Assembly: GCF_001039355.2 (NCBI RefSeq)
Contig: NW_019775586.1
Location: 124,724 to 184,025 of the forward strand
Source: Lingula anatina
Lineage: Eukaryota > Brachiopoda > Lingulata > Lingulida > Lingulidae
Direction: 5' to 3'
DNA: 59,302 nt
In this document: positions 48,238 to 59,302 of the stretch, piece after piece
Position numbering within the stretch: the first letter of the stretch is position 1
How the letters are laid out: every line of letters begins with the position of its first letter
Notes under the pieces: generated by a model
Database searches by the model: none
The model's input: the letters and a program-made list of their open reading frames with translations, nothing else
What the model was told of the DNA's origin: nothing
Made by a program: the position numbers and the translations under genes

Positions 48238-51200
48238 CTATTGAGCAGGTAATTGATCGATTGAAGTGGCAAACTTGTAATCCTCTGGGAACAGCTGCAC
48301 TGCCTTAGGATACATTAACTTGTAAGATTGCCTGATTGTCACCTCGGCAACACCGGCAATGTCTCCAATTTCTGGAATTATTATAATAATAAATATTAAT
48401 CATACTACATGAAATACCAAAGTAACATCCTCACTTAGATGAATACAAAAATAATATACTAAATTAAATTTCTTGCCAATCAAAGGAATACCCTTTGACA
48501 CTCACTGTTTTATTATTAATAATCTCTGAAAAAAAGGACCAGATTTAAACGTATTGTCATGTAAAAAGCAACTTAGATGTTATATGTCTGTGAAAATAAA
48601 ATCTGCCAGTTCAGAGAGAATGATCATGATAATCAAAATATGTGTATGGAGTAAGGGGGGATTTGAATGACTGAGTTCTGGCCACTTTTATTTCAAAAGT
48701 TTTCTTCCTAATGATGTGCTAGTTATCAGAAGGAGGATAAACTGTTTTTACATTTGTTATTTGCAGATCTACATGTACATCTTTTTCACTCCCTGAGTAT
48801 GTTCTGCATTTAATATAAAAATGTTCAAGTTAAATGTATTTCAATACTTCAATTGTCAGCTTTTTTACACCTTTAATACAAAACAGAAAAGGACTACAAC
48901 TGATCTATGTCAAAGTAGACTAAAATTTTAATTTCAAAATTTAAGACCACCTTTTGAAGATTGCATTCTTCAGTGAAACAGGCCCCTACTCACAGCATAT
49001 CGCAGAAAACTCACCTTTTTGGCTTTTCTTGTCCTCTGATGCTTGTGAGGCCATATAGATGGCAGCAGCAGCTATAGAGATTGGACTTCGCCTGTAAGTC
49101 AAACCCACATGGTATAACAGGATTACTCATTCAGGTAGACTCTTACAGGGGAATGGGATGATATGGTAATCTAAGTACCATTAACAACATCTTAAATAAA
49201 GCAAAATTAGTAATATAATTCCCTCAGTACTCTATTAAATATAGCCATTTCCTGACAGCTTCAATATTGGTCATTAGTCTACAACTTCTTTTGTTAATGT
49301 ACACAACAAATCTTCTTCACACACAAGTAATGAGCATGTCAACTTTAAAAAACAACATTAATATCGGATGTACATGTATCCCCTACCCTGACACCAAATC
49401 CAGCTCCACTGCTTTCTTAGCTATATATGTGGCTGCCTTCTGGACTGAACTTGGTAAACCAAGATTGGAACAAAAACGGGACTAGAACAAAAATGAAGGT
49501 CTTGTAAGTTATTAATTATCTGAGGGTGCAATGTGATCAAAATTTTCCATTTTCTCCAATTATATTGAACATTTATAACAATCTGTTCAAATCTCATATG
49601 CTGGCATCAAGAGAAACTAAATAACCAGTATATCTAAAAGTGAAATTACTGACTCTGGGATAGCGCTAGAAATTTTTTCTGCTTAGCCAAATCATCACTT
49701 TTTTGTCAATATGTTATGAAAATGGTTTTAATTTGACTAAAATTCATCAAATCAAGTCCTTTTTGTTTAGCTAATTTAAGTCAGTTTTAGTATTTGGCTA
49801 AATTGGCGAGTGCCAGCGCTACCCCAGTGACTGTAATATAAAAATCACTATCATTACATACAGTTTTCAAAAGAATCATACACCTGTGCAATGTGTCTGT
49901 ATCAAGTGAGTATGACAACATTGCATTGTTGGTTACCAAGTTATAAACAAAACATTAAAAGAAATACACAGCAAATCTGGAATGTATAATGTGTATTCAA
50001 CCACAGAGCCAAAAGAGGTAGTATTCCTTATTCAGCTGTGTCAGGTTAATAAAATATTTACCATAAAATCCCCAGAGGTTATGGTGGAAACATCTGTCTC
50101 CAGATTCTTCACAATTGCTTTGAATGTTCTCCCGATTTCTTTCTTAGAGATTTTAGAAACAGCGCATATTTCTGAAACGAAAAAAAAAAATGACGTTAAA
50201 AATTTGGAACATTTAAATCAATATCGACTGTGATATTCAATTTTATAATCTTATAATAATTTGTTCTACACATTTTCAGTGTTTCAGATTTTCGTTCCTA
50301 AGAGGATCACAAGACTATTTTATCAACTAATAACATTGGTCACCCATTACGTAATATATTATTCATACAGCTTATATAACTGAAATGGGTATTACAACTA
50401 TGCCTTCAAATAGTCACTGTTATCAGTTCAGAGATAAGCATTTAAACTGGTAACTGATATTACTACTAATTATATATGACTGATATGCCATCTGAGCATA
50501 AAAATACACTCAGCTGTTGATCTACAGCAGCTAAACTCTTTAAAAACTATGTGTGCATTTTTCTTCATATGAAGCTAACAATATCGAGTCCTTAAAATAA
50601 GAAAAAAAGAATTGAAATCTTACCTTTGAAAGTGCGGGGTACACCTTCCTGTCTACAGGCAATGTACAGACATGCAGAGGAAATGGCATCATTACTTTTC
50701 CCCTTCAGTGATTTACTGTCATGAACTTGCTTGAACAGTGTGTTAGCTCTGTCCTATAAGAAATACAAAATTCACATCAGTTAAAAAAGATAAATATCAT
50801 TTTGTATTTTAGATACACAATCCACATTTGAACTTTATGCAGTCCCCTATCTGCACAATTTCCTGTAAATTTAAACAATGTTCCCTTAGTAAGAAGGTAC
50901 ATCCTATTAAAATTTGTTGGGAAAATTCTTATAAAAAAATTTTTTTTGAATGTTAAATTATTTTTTACACGAGTGAAATTAACACATACTGTATTAAGTT
51001 CTAACATGTAAGATGTGCCTTAAAAAACCAGCACACCACCATTCAATGCCTGTCACAGACAGATTTAAGGTCACAGGCAAAAAACCTTTGTGTGGTATAT
51101 TGTCAATTTTTTGCTTACAAATAGCCAAGGAACTGTTTAAACTTGTGTTCATGTACCCAACATTTTTATTGAAAATCAAATGTGTATTGACAGTCTCCAA

Positions 51201-52193
51201 TCTTTAAACATATTAATTATGACACTTTTGTAATGGATAAGAATACATTACAGAAGTGAAAGCTGAGTATACTCACTACTATCATCCTTGGCAGATTTAA
51301 CCTGTCTGCCATCTGGGAAATCTCTCTAAAGGAATTCAGTAAAGTTCTATCGGAGCTGCTCATCTGCAAAAACATACAATACGGATATTAATCACGGTTG
51401 AACAATTTCTCTGCACACAGAGCTATTTGGAGTTCGGCTCTATATTATCATTTAGACTAAAATGTTTTTTAGGAAAGTGTTCTGCAGATAAAATTCTAGC
51501 CTGCAAAATGTCCACAGTTAAATTGCACCTGCTGTACCAACATTACCTGATGTTAAATGCACAGTAGACAATTTTTTAAACATTTTTTAGCATTGAGTGT
51601 TATAACTTCCTGACAGCAATCTCTCACTTCTGTACAGGTGCACTTTTTTAAAACAAAAAGAACATGTGTTAAAGCTACCCTTGCAAAATACTTAAACTTA
51701 TTAATTTATTTACCGTTTTTCTGTTTTTGTAAGTGGGTCTCCCCTGGTCGTCAACACTGGCCTCTCCTCCTGTGTAGGTAATTTCTGTAAAGAGATCACT
51801 GCCTCCTAGCAATGTGTTCTGAAAGTAACATATTCATTACTGGTTAAAAGTTTATATATGTTGAGCCAGCATGTGCAAATGAAACATGCTAAAGTGTTGG
51901 CATTAATTAACAGACTACAACCTCTATAATGTACTGCTAATACTTCATATAAAACTCAGGGGCCTTTTGAAAACATTGTGCTGTTAATATTTCATATAAA
52001 ACTGTAAAAAAATGCAAGGGGGCTCTTAAAAATAATTATATTATTATATAGAATACTTTCTTTTGGCAACTGTTTTTATATTTGTATAATGATATTTATA
52101 AAGTATCACACCTCTGGTCCACCAACACGAGAAGCATCTTTGGAATCTTTCTCGTTGCTAAATGTTCTCCATTCTGAACCCACATCAACAACT
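48238..52193 (-). CDS. GTF2B: Transcription initiation factor IIB, exons 3-10 (copy A of exons 3-9, plus the only last exon)
   Basis: Numbering assumes one unseen first exon. Exons are 52193-52112, 51818-51714, 51363-51277, 50753-50624, 50171-50062, 49481-49387, 49091-49015 and 48371-48238. All have GT-AG borders and consistent phases. They encode the B-reader/linker ([15 protein letters not shown]), then the two cyclin folds that bind TBP and [64 protein letters not shown] and [17 protein letters not shown]. The ending [18 protein letters not shown] matches the TFIIB C-terminus. TFIIB bridges TBP and RNA polymerase II in the preinitiation complex. Exons 3-9 recur at 53117-56498 with only synonymous changes. 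Confidence 0.96.
49651..49831. repeat. Fold-back MITE in TFIIB intron (allele A)
   Basis: Ends GACTCTGGGATAGCGCT and AGCGCTACCCCAGTGA are inverted. Inner arms TTAGCCAAAT and ATTTGGCTAA also pair. The same element is at 53774-53953 in the second copy, so it predates the allele split. Confidence 0.7.
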
Positions 52194-53116
52194 CTATGAA
52201 AAAGAAATAGAAAAAAAAAAGAAACATAAATATTTGTTATACCACACATTCTTGTATCATACTCAAGATATTTTCAATCTCAATATTTAAATGAAAAAAA
52301 AAATGCAGTTTCACATTTAAATGAGAAATGAAGTTTCATATTTAAATTTGGGAATTCAAAATGAAAAACTTTAGCAGTGAAAAGTATTAAATCAATGGTG
52401 ATGTGTATGGTATGAGATTATAGAGCCATATCACATAATATTATTATGTTCAACTTGTTCAAACCTTAAAGGCTTATATCAAATAACTAAACAAAGCTCC
52501 ACCATAACAAACACTGGATAAATTACAGATTGAAATACAGATGTACTAGTATGGGTGAAAAAAATGACATTGTATCTTTCTGTTTATTTTATTATTTAAC
52601 ATTCAGGTTCTTCAAAGACAAATTAACATGAAGAATAGTAACAGTACTACCTGCATCAAATGAAAATGCATACCTTTCATTCAATCCCTTTTTTCATTCT
52701 TATCCACATCTACCAAGCAAATAATTTATGATATAGACCAATATATCTAGAGTCTTTTTCTACATACAGTATACCTTAAAACATGTTAAATACCATGCCT
52801 TCACAACTTATCTACTGTCACAGTTTTACCAGTATATGTAGCACCAGTGAAATTTCGCAGTTTTGCTATTTGCATGGGCATACTCACCACCATACATTTC
52901 AATGCAGGTCTCCCAAATAAAGACAGTATTGTCAAATTGGTGCATTTTATACATTGCTTCTATCTGATTAGACATCTTTTATCATGCTTTTTCTCAAAAT
53001 GGGAATACAATCAATATCTTCANAAAATTTTAATTTCAAAATTTAAGACCACCTTTTGAGGATTGCATTCTTCAGTGAAACAGGCCCCTACTCACAGCAT
53101 ATCGCAGAAAACTCAC

Positions 53117-56100
53117 CTTTTTGGCTTTTCTTGTCCTCTGATGCTTGTGAGGCCATATAGATGGCAGCAGCAGCTATAGAGATTGGACTTCTCCTGTAAG
53201 TCAAACCCACATGGTATAACAGGATTACTCATTCAGGTAAACTCTTACAGGGGAATGGGACAATATGATAATCTAAGTACCATTAACAAAACCATTACCA
53301 TTACCTTAAATAAAGCAAAATTAGTAACATAATTCCCTCGGTACTCTATCAAATATAGCCATTTCCTGACAGCTTCAATATTGGTCATTAGTCTACAACT
53401 TCTATTGTTAATGTACACAACAAATCTTCTTCACACACAAGTAATGAGCATGTTAACATTAAAAAAACATCATTGTTATTGGCTGTATCTTTGTTGATGT
53501 ATCACCTACCCTGACACCAAATCCAGTTCCACTGCTTTCTTAGCTATATATGTGGCTGCCTTCTGGACTGAACTTGGTAAACCAAGATTGGAACAAAAAC
53601 GGGACTAGAACAAAAATGAAGGTTTTATAAGTTATTAATTATCTGAGGGTGCAATGTGATCAAAATTTTCCATTTTCTCCAATTATATTAAACATTTATA
53701 ACAATCTGTTCAAATCTCATATGCTGGCATCAGGAGAAAGTAAATAACCAGTATATCTAAAAGTGAAATTATTGACTCAGGGATAGCGCTAGAAATTTTT
53801 TCCGCTTAGCCAAATCATCACTTTTTTGTCAATTTGTTATGAAAATGGTTTTAGGTTGACTAAAATTCATCAAATCAAGTCCTTTTTGTTTAGCCAATTT
53901 AAGTCAGTTTTAGCATTTGGCTAAATTGGCAAGTGCCAGCGCTACCCCAGTGACTGTAATATAAAAATCACTATCATTACATACAGTTTTCAAAAGAATC
54001 ATACATCTGTGCAATGTGTCTGTATCAAGTGAGTATGACAACATTGCATTGTTGGTTACCAAGTTTAAACAAAATATTAAAAGAAATACACAGCAAATCT
54101 GGAATGTATAATGTGTATTGAACCACAGAGCCAAAAGAGGTAGTATTCCTTATTCAGCTGTGTCAGGTTAATAAAATATTTACCATAAAATCCCCAGAGG
54201 TTATGGTGGAAACATCTGTCTCCAGATTCTTCACAATTGCTTTAAATGTTCTTCCGATTTCTTTCTTAGAGATTTTAGAAACAGCGCATATTTCTGAAAC
54301 GAAAAAAAAAAAAATGACGTTAAAAATTTGGAACATTTAAATCAATATCGACTGTGATATTCAATTTTATAATCTTATAATAATTTGTTCTACATATTTT
54401 CAGTGTTTCAGATTTTCGTTCCTAAGAGGATCACAAGACTATTTTATCAACTAATAACATTGGTCACCCATTACGTAATATATTATTCATACAGCTTATA
54501 TAACTGAAATGGGTATTACAACTATGCCTTCAAATAGTCACTGTTATCAGTTCAGAGATAAGCATTTAAACTGGTAACTGATATTACTACTAATTATATA
54601 TGACTGATATGCCATCTGAGCATAAAAATACACTCAGCTGTTGATCTACAGCAGCTTAACTCTTTAAAAACTATGTGTGCATTTTTCTTCATATGAAGCT
54701 AACAATATCGAGTCCTTAAAATAAGAAAAAAAATTGAAATCTGACCTTTGAAAGTGCGGGGTACACCTTCCTGTCTACAGGCAATGTACAGACATGCAGA
54801 GGAAATGGCATCATTACTTTTTCCCTTCAGTGATTTGCTGTCATGAACTTGCTTGAACAGTGTGTTAGCTCTGTCCTATAAGAAATACAAAATTCATATC
54901 AGTTAAAAAAGATAAATATCATTTTGTATTTTAGATACACAATGCACATTTGAACTTTCTACAGTCCCCTATCCCCACAATTCCCTGTTAATTTAAACCA
55001 TTTTCCCTTATTAATAAGGTACATCCTATTTAAATTTGTTGGGGAAATTCCTATTAAAAAAAGGTTTTTCGAATGTTAAATTACATTTTTTACACAATGA
55101 GTGAAATTAACACATTATAAGATTGGCTAAAACATTTGAAACTTTGAACTCCAATATAAGTTTACAGATCATAATTTTGTCAGCAGTTTTGGATACTGTG
55201 TACCTTGGTGATAAGAAATAGTGTTGGAATTTTTCAGGAAAATCACTTTTTTGGTCAACTGTATTAAGTTCTAACATGTAAGATGTGCCTTAAAAAACCA
55301 GCACACCACCATTCAATGCCTGTCACAGACAAATTTAAGGCCATAGTAAAAAAAAAAAACTTTGTGGGGCATATTGTCAATTTTTTTTGCTTACAAAAAG
55401 CCAAGGAACTGGTCAAACTTATGTTCACGTACCCAAAACGTTTTAGTGAAAATCAAGTGTGCTCCATAAAACCTTCAAGAAAGGATTAACAGTCTCCAAT
55501 CTTTAAACATATTTATTAATTATTACACTTTTGTATTGGATAAGAATACATTACAAAAGGGAAAGCCGAGTATACTCACTACTATCATCCTTGGCAGATT
55601 TAACCTGTCTGCCATCTGGGAAATCTCTCTAAAGGAATTCAGTAAAGTTCTATCGGAGCTGCTCATCTGCAAAAACATACAATGCGGATATTAATCACGA
55701 TTGAACAATTTCTCTGCACACAGAACTATTTGGAGTTTGGCTCTATATTATCATTTAGACTAAAATGGTTTTTTTTTAGGAAAGTGTTCTTTAGATAAGA
55801 AATTCCTGGCATGAAAATGCTAACGGTTAAATTGTACCTGCTGTACCAACATTACCTGATGTTAAATGTACAGTTTTTTTTAATTACCTGTAGCATTGAG
55901 TGTTATAAATTCGTGACAGCAATCTCTCACTTCTGTACAGGTACACTTTTTCAAAACAAAAAGAACATGAGTTAAAGCTATCCTTGCAAATTACTTAAAC
56001 TTATTAATTTATTTACCGTTTTTCTGTTTTTGTAAGTGGGTCTCCCTTGGTCATCAACACTGGCCTCTCCTCCTGTGTAGGTAATTTCTGTAAAGAGATC

Positions 56101-56498
56101 ACTGCCTCCAAGCAATGTATTCTGAAAGTAACATATCCATTAGTGGTTAAAAGGTTTATATATGTTAAGCCAGCATGTGCAAATGAAACATGCTAAAGTG
56201 TTGGTATTAATTAACATGACTACCACCTCTACAATGTACTGCTAATACTTCATATAAAACTCAGGGGCCTTTTGAAAACATTGTGCTGTTAATATTTCAT
56301 ATAAAACTGTAAAAAAATGCAAGGGGGCTCTTAAAAATAATTATATTATTATATAGAATACTTTCTTTTGGCAACTGTTTTTATATTTGTAAAATTATAT
56401 TCATAAAGTATCACACCTCTGGTCCACCAACACGAGAAGCATCTTTGGAATCTTTCTCGTTGCTAAATGTTCTCCATTCTGAACCCACATCAACAACT
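53117..56498 (-). CDS. GTF2B: Transcription initiation factor IIB, exons 3-9, second copy (copy B)
   Basis: Exons are 56498-56417, 56121-56017, 55666-55580, 54875-54746, 54293-54184, 53604-53510 and 53193-53117. Every exon length equals copy A. Over 686 coding bases I count ten differences, all synonymous. Splicing copy B exon 9 (phase 1) into copy A exon 3 (phase 2) would shift the frame, so both cannot lie in one functional transcript. An N separates the blocks at 53023. This is best read as the other allele, left in the scaffold by the assembler. The donor after the 130-base exon is GTCAGA here and GTAAGA in copy A. An allele-specific insertion lies upstream at 56534-57071. Confidence 0.93.
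53774..53953. repeat. Fold-back MITE in TFIIB intron (allele B)
   Basis: Same element as at 49651-49831, with the same terminal GGGATAGCGCT and AGCGCTACCCC inverted ends and a few substitutions. Confidence 0.7.
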
Positions 56499-56533
56499 CT
56501 ATGAAAAAGAAATAGAAAACAAAAAGAAACATA

Positions 56534-57071
56534 GTGTAGAACAGTTTCATTAGCTATGTTATTATAATAGACTTGTGAAGATTCTTTTGTCTATAGCTAT
56601 TTATATTAGTTTGATCTTACCATCCAATATTTCATCTGCTCGCAGTCAGATTTCGTCAGGGAATGAGGTTGTGACAGGTATGACAACCTGTCACCCCCTC
56701 TGGTGTGCTATTTGGTCAGATCCCCCCCCCCTTGCCTGCCCCTCCCTTAGGAGTGGTAGGTAGAGGTTGGGTAGCTCAGTCCCATCATTCCGATTCAACT
56801 TGGCCCCATGTAAGCGGATGTTAATTGCTTCAAGAACTTTCCGGTGTAGATCTCGTGGCTCTCTTTCCAAGATTATTATGTCTTCTATGGTTGTTGATGT
56901 TATACAATGCCCTGTCTGTTCCTGGTGTTGGCTGAGGGCAGATTTTTTATCATGTTTTTTGATCGATTTTTGATGTTCAGCGATTCTTTCAGTTAAGGAA
57001 CGTCCTGTCTCTCCGATGTATTTCTCTCCACACACCTGACACTCACACTGGTATACAACTCCACACNGTCT
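56534..57071 (-). mobile_element. Penelope-like retroelement 3' part with GIY-YIG endonuclease
   Basis: The minus-strand reading 57066-56691 encodes GVVYQCECQVCGEKYIGETG, RSLTERIAEHQ, SALSQHQEQTGH and ILEREPRDLHRKVLEAINI. This is the GIY-YIG nuclease found after the reverse transcriptase in Penelope-like elements. It is flanked by a 13-base target duplication AAAAAGAAACATA (56521-56533 and 57072-57084) that is single in allele A. An N at 57067 interrupts it, so the 5' (reverse transcriptase) part is either truncated or lost in the gap. The ORF is open to its stop. Confidence 0.85.
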
Positions 57072-58269
57072 AAAAAGAAACATAAATATTTGTTATACCA
57101 CACATTCTTGTAACATACTCAAGATATTTTCAATCTCAATATTTAAATGAAAAAAAAATGCAGTTTTACATTTAAATGAGAAATGAAGTTTCATATTTAA
57201 ATTTGGGAATTCAAAATGAAAAACTTTAGCAGTGAAAAGTATTAAATCAATGATGTGATCTGTATGGTTTGAGATTATAGGGCCATATCACAGAATATTA
57301 TTATGTTCAACTCAAATCATGAATAACTAAACAAAGCTCCACCATAACAAACACTGGATAAATTACAGACTGAAATACAGATGTACTAGTATGTGTGAAA
57401 AAATGGCATTGTATCTCTTTGTTTATTTTATTATTTAACATTCAGGTTCTTTAAAAACAAATTAACATGAAGAATAGTTTACAACAGTACTACCTGCATC
57501 AAATAAAAATGCAAACCTTTCATTCATTCCCTTTTTTCATTCTTATCTACATCTACCAAGCAAATAATTTATGATATAGACCAATATATCCAGAGTCTTT
57601 TTCTACATACAGTATACCTTAAAACATGTTAAATACCATGCCTTCACAACTTCTCTACTGTCACAGTTTTACCAGTATATGAAGCACCAGTGAAATTTCG
57701 CAGTTTTGCTATTTGCATGGGCATACTCACCACCATACATTTCAATGCAGGTCTCCCAAATAAAGACAGTATTGTCAAATTGGTGCATTTTATACATTGC
57801 TTCTATCTGATTAGACATCTTTTATCATGCTTTTTCTCAAAATGGGAATACAATCAATATCTTGATCAAATAACATTATACTGTGAAATCCTTCAACAAA
57901 AGAAAATAGGTCACACTTGACTCAACATCCAATTTCAGCTACTAATTATAATATATAATTTGTGTTTGTGGGCTCTTTACATTTTCTTACAATGCATTCA
58001 AATGCATCATATTTATTTTATTATTATCATCATAATAGCCTTCTGACGACATTAAAAATTATATCCTGGTTGTTTTGAACCCATTTACACCTTACAGGAA
58101 AAATCATCATTACATGTTCAACCACTGATGCCAAGACTGAAAGCTTGGCAAATGATTAGGAGAGCATGTACCAAATCAAAAAGTGTGGTGAGGCAATGGA
58201 ATAGAGTGTTACAATAACTTCTCAAGAGAATAGTTTTTAATATAGTATTGACAAATATTAACTAGTAGT

Positions 58270-58640
58270 CTATCTGTAACCTACCTTTTTCTCCACAACC
58301 ACAACCTACCTGTCTCCCACAACCTATATGTTTTCTGCAACCTCAACCTACCTGACAACCACAACCTACCTGTCTCATACAACCACAACCTGTTTCCCAC
58401 AACCTACCTGTCTTCCTCAACCATTATCTACCTGTCATATGCCAACGCAATAGATTTTACGCACCTCCCCCACCCCCAATCCCCAAGTAGTCAACTGTTT
58501 GTCATCTGTGACCCATCTGTCTCCCTGACTCTCCCACAACAACTAACCTGTCTCCCACAACCACAACCACAACCACAACCTACCTGTCTCCCACAACCAA
58601 CCTGTCTCCCACAACCACAACCATAACCTACCTGTCTCCC
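58270..58640. repeat. Degenerate tandem repeat built on the TFIIB exon 2 donor junction
   Basis: Units of CCTACCTGTCTCCCACAACC (plus strand) recur at least seven times across the intron next to exon 2, up to and including the exon border itself. On the coding strand each unit reads like GGGAGACAG|GTAGGTTG, the real exon end plus donor. Confidence 0.85.
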
Positions 58641-58733
58641 ACAACCAGTCCACATTCTGGGCAGATCATGTCCCCAGCATGGTAGTCCTCCACCAGGATA
58701 GCATCTGGGTGACTGGGGCAGGTCACATTAGCA
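58632..58733 (-). CDS. GTF2B: Transcription initiation factor IIB, zinc-ribbon exon
   Basis: A 102-base exon with acceptor CTTCCAG and donor CAG|GTAGGT, entering and leaving in phase 2, so it joins exon 3 of either copy as R-VVDVG. It encodes the whole zinc ribbon: [10 protein letters not shown] with C-x2-H, then [14 protein letters not shown] with C-x2-C, about 15 residues apart. This ribbon contacts the polymerase II dock domain. The initiator exon (about 10-13 residues) is not found before 59302 and must lie further right. Confidence 0.95.
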
Positions 58734-59302
58734 CTGGAAGATATTTTTATATTATAAAAGCATATATATATGATCATTAGGCAGCATGAATCAGAATGTC
58801 AGTAGAATAATATAGATTCACTACCAGTAACATGACTAATTTGGACAGATACTGTCAACAAACTATTGAAACTGGTACTAGTACTAGTAAGTGTTCTACT
58901 TTCATACCAGTTAAAAGTCTGCTACTGATACCAGTACAGTGAATTTTTACTATTTTAAAATATATCAATGCCACCAATAATGCAAACAGAGGACTAAGGT
59001 AGAGCAGAGGCAACAGGAACCCACACCCCAACCCAGATAAACATTTATGTCAGTCCTAATATTTTGACTCTTACTTCAAATTAAAAAATATATGCTTTTA
59101 TGCGGTGGCCCACAAGTGCACTCCAAATTCCAAACGACACTCCCAATTCTAAACCTCACACCGAATACTTAAACTTCACTCTCAATTCTTAAACCTCACT
59201 CCGAATTCGTAAACCCCACTCCGAATTCGCAAACCTCACTCCAAATTCGTAAACCTCACTCCAAATTGAAAAAGCTCACTCCCAATTCGCAAACCTCACT
59301 CC
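58734..59302. other. TFIIB first intron (partial) with 20-base minisatellite at the edge
   Basis: No TFIIB first exon is visible. From about 59115 to the end, units of AAACCTCACTCCGAATTCGT repeat with variation and run off the window. Confidence 0.7.

Larger units (their letters stand above)
48922..57863. repeat. Two joined copies of one 4-kb locus (N at 53023)
   Basis: 48922-53020 and 53024-57863 align end to end, introns included, apart from small indels, an extra block of about 145 bases near 55110-55260 and the insertion at 56534-57071. Copy A stops abruptly at the N and copy B starts with sequence from the other end. This is the pattern of two haplotype contigs laid side by side. Confidence 0.88.

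Noticed and set aside
48922-57863. True tandem exon duplication or mutually exclusive exons in TFIIB
   Set aside because: An N at the join, only synonymous differences, intron-wide similarity and incompatible phases favour joined alleles.
1-59302. CRISPR arrays, operons, ribosome binding sites, attachment sites or viral modules
   Set aside because: Spliced animal genes throughout; no regularly spaced direct repeats with unique spacers and no prokaryotic or viral gene block.

Overview
The window is nuclear DNA from an animal. Genes are split by GT-AG introns with good consensus sites, GC is low, short repeats and fold-back elements are dense, and the gene families are metazoan. ADA2/ADGF-type secreted deaminases, a Ly6 protein, a collagen-like secreted protein, ACBD6 and TFIIB together suggest a marine invertebrate (spiralian, brachiopod or similar). 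I cannot name the species. Three single-N positions (5490, 53023, 57067) mark contig joins, and duplicated sequence lies beside each of them.

Layout. 127-4722 (-): secreted coiled-coil plus collagen-like protein. 4723-11406: mostly non-coding, with a contig-overlap duplication, fold-back elements and a decayed gene relic (9950-10552, -). 11407-14742 (+): ACBD6, seven exons, with two fold-back transposons in its introns. 16323-22443 (+): first ADGF gene. 22985-23390: remnant of a third ADGF copy. 23853-24970 (+) and 27129-29387 (+): two paralogous type II membrane proteins sharing an eight-cysteine ectodomain that I do not recognise. 31557-35086 (-): second ADGF gene, pointing at the first. 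37844-43575 (-): Ly6/uPAR-type protein. 48238-58733 (-): TFIIB, whose middle seven exons appear twice, most likely as two alleles joined in the assembly. A Penelope-type GIY-YIG element is inserted in one allele. The TFIIB first exon lies beyond the right edge.

The most unusual content is 16-35 kb. Two ADGF genes have identical exon lengths for exons 1-4 and intact zinc and catalytic residues. Both carry an extra C-terminal IPT/TIG-like domain. They face each other across the pair of membrane proteins. If they act together, this locus could supply secreted adenosine-removing enzymes with an added adhesion or recognition domain beside two fast-evolving cell-surface proteins. That link is inference from position only.
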